Part shown: in pieces, positions 59,277 through 64,000 of the stretch
Numbering within the stretch: the stretch's first letter is position 1
Layout: each line of letters opens with the position of its first letter
NCBI GenBank assembly: GCA_030849945.1
Contig: JAVDKK010000003.1
Location: 372,001 to 436,000 of the forward strand
Source of the DNA: Schauerella fraxinea
GTDB lineage: Bacteria; Pseudomonadota; Gammaproteobacteria; Burkholderiales; Burkholderiaceae_B
Reading direction: 5' to 3'
DNA length: 64,000 nt
Position numbers and translations under genes: made by a program
Notes under the pieces: model-generated
What the model was told of the DNA's origin: nothing
Seen by the model: the letters and a program-made list of their open reading frames with translations, nothing else
The model's database searches: none

Positions 59277-59546
59277 TCAACTACCTGGACCTAATTTTCT
59301 ACCGGAAGTGCCACCTGCCTTCGGGTCATCCGGCTTATGGGGTAGGTTCTCTTTCACCGCTGCGCCGAATGCGGCCAGCAGCTCGCCAAGTCGGTTTAGC
59401 AAGTCGCTAAGCTTTGACTTTTCGACAGGTATTCCATCTTTTGTCGCAGAGATCGAACCATCTTTGTGCTTCATAAAAATGTATACCGCTTGTGGTTCAT
59501 CAATCCCAAGTTCGTCGGAAGTGACGACGATCATTGTTATGGACAT
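59277..59546 (-). CDS. Hypothetical phage protein, minus-strand cargo
   Basis: An 89-residue protein from the ATG at 59546 with GAGG upstream. MSITMIVVTSDELGIDEPQA then VYIFMKHKDGSISATKDGIP look like short beta strands. A helical part LSDLLNRLGELLAAFGAAVK and a charged tail follow. It faces against the surrounding late-region genes and pairs with the DUF3892 gene 20 bases upstream. The function is unknown. Confidence 0.6.
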   Translation of the reverse strand: MSITMIVVTSDELGIDEPQAVYIFMKHKDGSISATKDGIPVEKSKLSDLLNRLGELLAAFGAAVKENLPHKPDDPKAGGTSGRKLGPGS

Positions 59547-59566
59547 TTAAGTACCTCGTTAGTGGA

Positions 59567-59833
59567 TTATGGGCATTCAGGGAGGCTGAGCAAATTGTTC
59601 GGCTCCGAATCATCCGCCCGCGTCTTCAAATACTTTCGACCGAGACGGACAGCGACGACGACGTCCGTGTGACTGCCGTTCTTAGTAACGTAAAAGCTGT
59701 GCGTGCCTCGTTCGATATAAGTAATCACGTCGTCTGAGGATGCTTGCCAGTTAGATCCGCCAAGCGTGCTGATCCGTTCGTAGGCGCTCTTGCGATCGTC
59801 CTTTTTGATGCATGTAACTTGATAGACAGCCAT
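59567..59833 (-). CDS. DUF3892 domain protein, minus-strand cargo
   Basis: An 88-residue protein starting at 59833 with GAGGAGAC upstream. VYQVTCIKKDDRKSAYERIS and the later THSFYVTKNGSHTDVVVAVR match the DUF3892 domain, a small beta-rich fold found in phages and mobile elements. It precedes the 89-residue gene in the same operon. The pair lies on the opposite strand to the late genes, as lysogenically expressed morons do. Confidence 0.78.
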   Translation of the reverse strand: MAVYQVTCIKKDDRKSAYERISTLGGSNWQASSDDVITYIERGTHSFYVTKNGSHTDVVVAVRLGRKYLKTRADDSEPNNLLSLPECP

Positions 59834-59920
59834 TCGAGTCTCCTCTCTGAGCTGCAGTGGATGCAGTCCACTTTGCACTCAGATGCCTTTATGAAGGCTT
59901 TTTGAAGTTAGCAGCATTTC

Positions 59921-59937
59921 CTTACAAGTATTGTAAG
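59921..59937. promoter_or_regulatory. Palindromic operator upstream of the cargo pair
   Basis: CTTACAA, GTA, TTGTAAG is a perfect dyad between the divergent DUF3892 gene and the plus-strand small genes. On the minus strand TTACAA, a 17-base gap and TGCTAA could form a promoter that this dyad overlaps. Confidence 0.45.
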
Positions 59938-59961
59938 TTTCCCATTCGAAAGGAGTAGCCC

Positions 59962-60033
59962 ATGTTGGGTGGTCATGACGAACACGCCGACCCGTTCAGT
60001 GCTCGATCGCCGTTCTTCCCCAGATCGCATTAA
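59962..60033 (+). CDS. Possible 23-residue peptide
   Basis: An ATG with a strong ribosome-binding site (AAAGGAG, seven bases upstream) opens MLGGHDEHADPFSARSPFFP plus RSH. It ends 14 bases before the next gene and could be a small leader or regulatory peptide for the late gene cluster. Only the ribosome-binding site supports it. Confidence 0.35.
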   Translation: MLGGHDEHADPFSARSPFFPRSH

Positions 60034-60047
60034 GTCGGCAATTATTC

Positions 60048-60302
60048 ATGCGTATTTCCTGCAGGCCCGGTGACGACGGATATCCCGCGTACCAAGCGCT
60101 GCCCGATGGAGTCACCGCGACCATCAGGCTTGACGGCAAGCTTATCAAGCACTGCGTCACCGCGTGTTCGAAGACCGGCTATGTCTTGCGTATCGAAACG
60201 GATGGCAAGGGGAAGCCGATCGTCAATGCGAAAGGCGATGCGGTGAAGTACGAGCAACTGCACGGCAAGGTCGAGATCCAGATCAAAGGAGCATCGCGAT
60301 GA
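60048..60302 (+). CDS. Hypothetical phage protein (84 residues)
   Basis: MRISCRPGDDGYPAYQALPD begins a small beta-rich protein with GVTATIRLDGKLIKHCVTAC and ends KVEIQIKGASR. Proteins with this opening are common just upstream of phage packaging genes. No function is known. It overlaps the next gene by four bases. Confidence 0.65.
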   Translation: MRISCRPGDDGYPAYQALPDGVTATIRLDGKLIKHCVTACSKTGYVLRIETDGKGKPIVNAKGDAVKYEQLHGKVEIQIKGASR

Positions 60303-60589
60303 CACGCACCCAGTTGCCACCATTGCGAAGCCCAACGGCGATCGCTGACACGCTCGTGCTGAGCTACGCAGAGGTATTGCGCCCGGAACAACGCCAGGCC
60401 ATTCAGCAGCGGTTCCAGCAGCACTACCCAAACCATCGCGTGGTCATCCTCGACGGCGGTGGTCAGATCTCGCTATTGAGTCGAGATGAACGATTGACGC
60501 GCATTGAAGCCAAGCTCGATGCCCTGATCAAGGCTCAAGTCACTGAGTATCAAGGCGACTCCACTTGCCCGCCAAGCTTCAAACTCTGA
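60299..60589 (+). CDS. Hypothetical phage protein (96 residues)
   Basis: MTRTQLPPLRSPTAIADTLV, LRPEQRQAIQQRFQQHYPNH and the C-terminal helix TRIEAKLDALIKAQV, a likely coiled coil, are visible. It begins with an ATGA overlap and overlaps the HNH gene by 25 bases. No family is recognised. Confidence 0.6.
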   Translation: MTRTQLPPLRSPTAIADTLVLSYAEVLRPEQRQAIQQRFQQHYPNHRVVILDGGGQISLLSRDERLTRIEAKLDALIKAQVTEYQGDSTCPPSFKL

Positions 60590-60900
60590 AGCCGCGCGTT
60601 GCCACGGCCGGCAGCGCATTGAAGGTGATGCAGCCTGGTTCGTGGCGCGGTGCGAAAGGCTCCGCCACTCAACGTGGCTACGGCTACAAGTGGCAGCAGG
60701 CCCGCTTGGGCTTCCTTCGATCTCATCCGCTTTGCTGCTACTGCCAGCGCGAAGGGCGAGTGGTCGCCGCCGAGGTGGTCGACCATCGCATTCCTCATCG
60801 TGGCGACATGGTTTTGTTCTGGGACAGCAACAACTGGCAGCCCTTGTGCAAACCATGCCACGACGTCACCAAGAGGCGCGAGGAAGCGAAGCAGCGTTGA
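60565..60900 (+). CDS. HNH endonuclease, packaging-associated
   Basis: A 111-residue protein, apparently starting at TTG. The HNH core runs LCCYCQREGRVVAAEVVDHR, then IPHRGDMVLFWDSNNWQPLC and KPCHD, with two CxxC zinc pairs. HNH proteins immediately before the terminase genes are needed with the terminase for cohesive-end cleavage in HK97-type phages. The position before TerS/TerL supports that role. Confidence 0.9.
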   Translation: MPAKLQTLKPRVATAGSALKVMQPGSWRGAKGSATQRGYGYKWQQARLGFLRSHPLCCYCQREGRVVAAEVVDHRIPHRGDMVLFWDSNNWQPLCKPCHDVTKRREEAKQR

Positions 60901-60939
60901 CCTCTTCGAGGGTTGGGCGGCGCGTGATCGGCCCGCTCA

Positions 60940-61080
60940 GAGGCCCTGGACGCGCCGCAGGGGCACCCTAGCGTGACCGGCCGGGAGGGGGGGGGTCAAA
61001 CCCTGCCGATCGGCCGAAACCCGGACCTCCTGTTCTCTCACGCGCAGAAAATTTCCCCTATTAACGGGATTTGTTAACCG
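60940..61080. other. Candidate cos region
   Basis: The 189-base spacer between the HNH and TerS genes contains a run of nine G at 60987-60995 followed by TCAAACC, with GACCGGCC and CGATCGGCC words on either side. G-rich cohesive-end sites of HK97-type phages lie at this place. The call is inferred from position and composition. Confidence 0.4.
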
Positions 61081-61089
61081 AGGTTGTTA

Positions 61090-61539
61090 ATGGCACTGAC
61101 CGAAAAAAAGCGCCGGTTTGTTGACGCGCTGCGGTCCGGCCTGAAAGGCGCGAAAGCCGCTGTGAAAGCGGGTTACAGCGAATCAGGTGCCGCGCAGGCT
61201 GCCAGTCGGTTGATGAAGGATCGAGACGTCCAGGAGGCACTCGAACGGCACGAGATAGTTAACAAAGCCAAGGCGGAGGCGGAGCAGGCCGGGAAGAAGC
61301 TCGATCTGCCTGACCTCGCCAAAATGTTCACCGATCCGATGGACTTCTTGCGATCCATGATGAATGACATCGAGTCGGATACGAAACTGCGCGTTGAAGC
61401 GGCCAAGACGCTGATGCCATACGTTCATCCCAAAAAGGGTGAGGTCGGCAAGAAGGATGCAGCTGCGGAGAAAGCAAAAGAAGCGGCTGGTTCTGGCCGC
61501 TTTAAACCGTACGCGCCTTCGGCAGTCACCAAGCACTGA
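61090..61539 (+). CDS. Phage terminase small subunit
   Basis: A 149-residue protein. MALTEKKRRFVDALRSGLKG, AVKAGYSESGAAQAASRLMK and the following VQEALERHE form the helix-turn-helix DNA-recognition domain of the Terminase_2 family (PF03592). The rest is a helical oligomerisation region and a charged tail. It recognises the packaging site and hands DNA to the large subunit, whose ATG overlaps its stop (TGATG). Confidence 0.9.
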   Translation: MALTEKKRRFVDALRSGLKGAKAAVKAGYSESGAAQAASRLMKDRDVQEALERHEIVNKAKAEAEQAGKKLDLPDLAKMFTDPMDFLRSMMNDIESDTKLRVEAAKTLMPYVHPKKGEVGKKDAAAEKAKEAAGSGRFKPYAPSAVTKH

Positions 61540-63230
61540 TGGGTGCCCTGAAATGGAGTACGGCGCTTCCGGATTGGGAGCGTCGCGTGGTCGCGGGCGA
61601 GTCCCTGATCCCGTTCAAGCCGCTGTTCCCCGATTACGCGCGGCACTCGTTGGAGATGTTCGGCGGCCTGCAGATGGTCGACGCGGCCAACAGCCCGTTC
61701 ATGCGGGACACAGTTCGGCCCTGGGTGACGGATTTCGTGGGCGCCATCTTCGGTGCGTACGACCCGGATGCCGGGCGGCGGATGGTGAACGAGTTCTTCC
61801 TGCTTATCAGCAAGAAGAACGGCAAGTCAACGATTGCGGCCGGCGTGATGCTTACCGCGCTGATCTTGAACTGGCGCCAGTCGGGCGAGTTCATCATTCT
61901 GGCGCCCACCAAGGAAATCGCCGACAACTCCTATCTGCCGATCCGCGACATGATTAACGCGGACGAGGAGCTGAAAGAGCTATTCCAGGTGCAGGACCAT
62001 ATCCGGACGGTGACGCACCGGACGATGAAGTCCACGCTCAAGGTTGTAGCGGCTGACAGCGAGACGGTGTCGGGCAAGAAGGCGATCGGCATTTTCATCG
62101 ATGAGCTGTGGCTGTTCGGCAAGAAGCACAACGCCGCGGCGATGTTGCGCGAAGCGACTGGCGGCCTGGCGTCGCGGCCGGAGGGCTTCATCATCTATGC
62201 CACTACACAATCTGATGACCCGCCCGCCGGTGTGTTCCGCGACAAGCTGCATTACGCGCGCAAAGTGCGTGACGGCAAGATCGTCAACAACCGATTCCTC
62301 CCGGTCATCTACGAGTTTCCGGACGAGATGATCAAGGCTGGCGCTCATCGTGAACTCGAGAACGCATACGTCACAAATCCCAATTGGGGGTTGTCGGTAG
62401 ATGTCGCCTTCATCGAGGGCGAGTTCCAGAAGGCACTCGAAACCGGCGAAGACGACATGCGCGGGTTTCTGGCGAAGCACCTGAACGTGGAAATCGGTCT
62501 GGCGTTGCGCTCGGACCGCTGGGCTGGTGCGGATTTCTGGGAGGAGCAAGCGAACCCCGATATCACGCTCGAATACATGCTCGAACACTGCGAAGTGATC
62601 GACGTCGGGATCGACGGGGGCGGGCTGGACGACTTGCTAGGGCTTTCCGCTGTAGGGCGGCATAAGGCCACGCGCGAGTGGCTCGCCTGGACTCACGCCT
62701 GGGCGCACCCCTCGGTGCTTGAGCGACGGAAGAGCGAAGCGCCAAGAATCCGGGACTTCGCGAACGATGGCGATTTGACGCTCGTTGAGCGGATTGGCCA
62801 GGACGTCGAAGAGGTGGCGCAACGCGTCGCAATGATCGAAGACTCAGGGCTGCTGGACAAAGTAGGGGTCGACCCGGCGGGGCTGGGGGCGATTCTCGAC
62901 GCGCTCGAGGCGGCCGGCGTGCCAAAGGACAAGATTATCGGGATCTCGCAGGGCTGGAAGCTTGGCGGATCTATCAAGACAACCGAACGCAAGCTTGCCG
63001 AAGGCGGGCTGTGGCACGGCGGCCAGCCTCTCATGGCGTGGTGCGTCGGAAATGCAAGGGTGGTGCCTGTGGGCAATGCAATGAACATCACGAAGCAGGC
63101 GAGCGGTTCAGCGAAGATCGATCCGTTGATGGCTTTATTCAGCGCGGTGACCCTGATGGCACTTAACCCCGAAGGTATGGGCTCCATGAACGACTGGTTG
63201 AGCAGCCCTGCGAAAGGTTCACGAGGATGA
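61539..63230 (+). CDS. Phage terminase large subunit
   Basis: A 563-residue packaging motor of the HK97/P27 Terminase_1 group. Walker A is SKKNGKST (residues 91-98), Walker B and the catalytic glutamate lie in IGIFIDELWLFG (183-194), and the nuclease domain has DVGIDGGGLDDLLGLSAVG with the first catalytic aspartate. YATTQSDDPPAGVFRDKL is a coupling motif. It translocates DNA into the prohead and cuts it. The portal gene starts inside its stop codon region (ATGA). Confidence 0.96.
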   Translation: MGALKWSTALPDWERRVVAGESLIPFKPLFPDYARHSLEMFGGLQMVDAANSPFMRDTVRPWVTDFVGAIFGAYDPDAGRRMVNEFFLLISKKNGKSTIAAGVMLTALILNWRQSGEFIILAPTKEIADNSYLPIRDMINADEELKELFQVQDHIRTVTHRTMKSTLKVVAADSETVSGKKAIGIFIDELWLFGKKHNAAAMLREATGGLASRPEGFIIYATTQSDDPPAGVFRDKLHYARKVRDGKIVNNRFLPVIYEFPDEMIKAGAHRELENAYVTNPNWGLSVDVAFIEGEFQKALETGEDDMRGFLAKHLNVEIGLALRSDRWAGADFWEEQANPDITLEYMLEHCEVIDVGIDGGGLDDLLGLSAVGRHKATREWLAWTHAWAHPSVLERRKSEAPRIRDFANDGDLTLVERIGQDVEEVAQRVAMIEDSGLLDKVGVDPAGLGAILDALEAAGVPKDKIIGISQGWKLGGSIKTTERKLAEGGLWHGGQPLMAWCVGNARVVPVGNAMNITKQASGSAKIDPLMALFSAVTLMALNPEGMGSMNDWLSSPAKGSRG

Positions 63231-64000
63231 AGTCCAAGAAAGGCATCACCAGTCGCGTTCGCGCCGCGATTGATGGATGGGTCCGCTCATTCTCGCTTCG
63301 CGACGCTGAACTGTACGACCGTCAGAACGAGGCTGAGACGGGCGTCCCTGTCACCCCTCGAACCATCATGCAGCTTGATGCTGTCTGGTCTTGCGTGCGG
63401 CTGATCTCCGAGACGATTGCCACGCTCCCCCTGTCCATGTACGAGCGCACCAGCTCCGGTAAGCGGATCGCCAGCAGCCACAACTTGCATTTCGTGATCC
63501 ACGATCAGCCGAACACTGACTCGACGGCGTCCGTGTTCTGGGAAGCCATGGTGGCATCGATGCTTCTACGCGGCGCGGGGCGTGCAGAGAAACTGTACGT
63601 CGGTCGGGACTTGGTCGGCTTGGCCTTCCTGGATCCTGACAAGCTGGTGATCAACCGCGATGCGAGTGGCCGGAGAATCTATTCCTATCCTCGAACAAGC
63701 GGCGTGATGCGCGAGATCCCGGCTAACCGTATCTGGATGATCCCGGGCTTCACGCTTGACGGTATCAATGGCGTCTCCGTCGTCAGCTACGGGGTGAAGG
63801 TGTTTGGCACCGCAATCGCAGCTGAGAAAGCTGCCGCGCAGACCTTCAAGAACGGGATGTTGCAGACCATCTATTACAAGATGGCCACTTTTCTCAAGCC
63901 AGACCAGCGGAAAGAGTTCAAGAAGAACGTTGCCGGATCGATCGAGCGCGGAGAGGCACCGCTGCTGGAAGGTGGAACCGATGTGGAAACACTCGGCATT
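63227..64000 (+). CDS. Phage portal protein, HK97 family (truncated by window edge)
   Basis: The first 258 residues are in the window. MKSKKGITSRVRAAIDGWVR opens it, TIMQLDAVWSCVRLISETIA then TLPLSMYE is the conserved portal start, and AFLDPDKLVINRDASG, IPANRIWMIPGF and NGMLQTIYYKM follow. Twelve copies form the ring through which DNA enters the head. Capsid protease, capsid and tail genes should follow to the right. Confidence 0.94.
   Translation, partial: MKSKKGITSRVRAAIDGWVRSFSLRDAELYDRQNEAETGVPVTPRTIMQLDAVWSCVRLISETIATLPLSMYERTSSGKRIASSHNLHFVIHDQPNTDSTASVFWEAMVASMLLRGAGRAEKLYVGRDLVGLAFLDPDKLVINRDASGRRIYSYPRTSGVMREIPANRIWMIPGFTLDGINGVSVVSYGVKVFGTAIAAEKAAAQTFKNGMLQTIYYKMATFLKPDQRKEFKKNVAGSIERGEAPLLEGGTDVETLGI

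Overview
The window is chromosomal DNA of a high-GC betaproteobacterium, most likely Burkholderiales and close to the Alcaligenaceae (Bordetella/Achromobacter relatives). The evidence is two adjacent Bug/TctC-type periplasmic solute receptors, the gene order ilvB-ilvH-ilvC-pssA followed shortly by rpsO-pnp, a YghU-type glutathione transferase, and general protein similarity. The genus cannot be fixed from the sequence alone. About 41.3 kb is host DNA. The remaining 22.7 kb is the left part of a lambda-like, HK97-type prophage that runs off the right edge.

Host region 1-18 kb is catabolic and transport accessory DNA. A truncated LysR regulator diverges from a thiamine-diphosphate enzyme. Next comes a minus-strand set made of an enolase-superfamily dehydratase, two Bug receptors and a class II aldolase, which suggests sugar-acid or hydroxy-acid use. 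A small DUF4258/MqsA-like toxin-antitoxin locus at 6.9-7.6 kb has a one-base frameshift in a six-A run that joins the toxin frame to the antitoxin. Then follows a six-gene Dpp/Opp-type ABC importer operon with an M20 amidohydrolase, its GntR/FCD regulator, and a divergent class V aminotransferase with a serine hydrolase. GTATAC-centred operators lie at both promoters.

Host region 18-36.6 kb is mostly core: yghU, tRNA-Ser(CGA), a Kef-type antiporter, 3-hydroxybutyrate dehydrogenase, yaaA, ybiB, a FUSC-family membrane protein, ilvBHC with a possible leader peptide, pssA, rpsO-pnp with an intercistronic hairpin, two lipoproteins and threonine dehydratase. Region 36.6-41.2 kb is small accessory material: a PIN-domain pair, small hypotheticals, a repeat-built periplasmic protein and a GT39 glycosyltransferase. 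Several intergenic spacers hold degenerate short tandem repeats.

The prophage begins at a truncated tRNA-Leu(UAA) 3' end (attachment site, 41264-41319) next to a tyrosine integrase. Its organisation matches lambda. A leftward early operon runs from a consensus promoter at 51.85 kb through SSB, RdgC, a C5 methyltransferase with an internal repeat array, a J-domain protein and many small overlapping genes to the DUF4224 excisionase-like gene and integrase. A cI-like S24 repressor at 53.8-54.9 kb faces cro, followed by CII-like, Ref nuclease, DUF1376 and DUF6475 replication genes, RusA and a gene in the antiterminator Q position. After a small minus-strand cargo pair come HNH, TerS, TerL and portal.

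The most interesting element is a two-gene, lower-GC module at 52264-53753. It encodes a nucleotidyltransferase-like DUF6932 protein and an unrecognised 340-residue partner, and it lies directly downstream of the repressor on the same strand. That is the position lambda uses for rexAB. It is a good candidate for a lysogeny-expressed superinfection-exclusion or toxin-antitoxin system.
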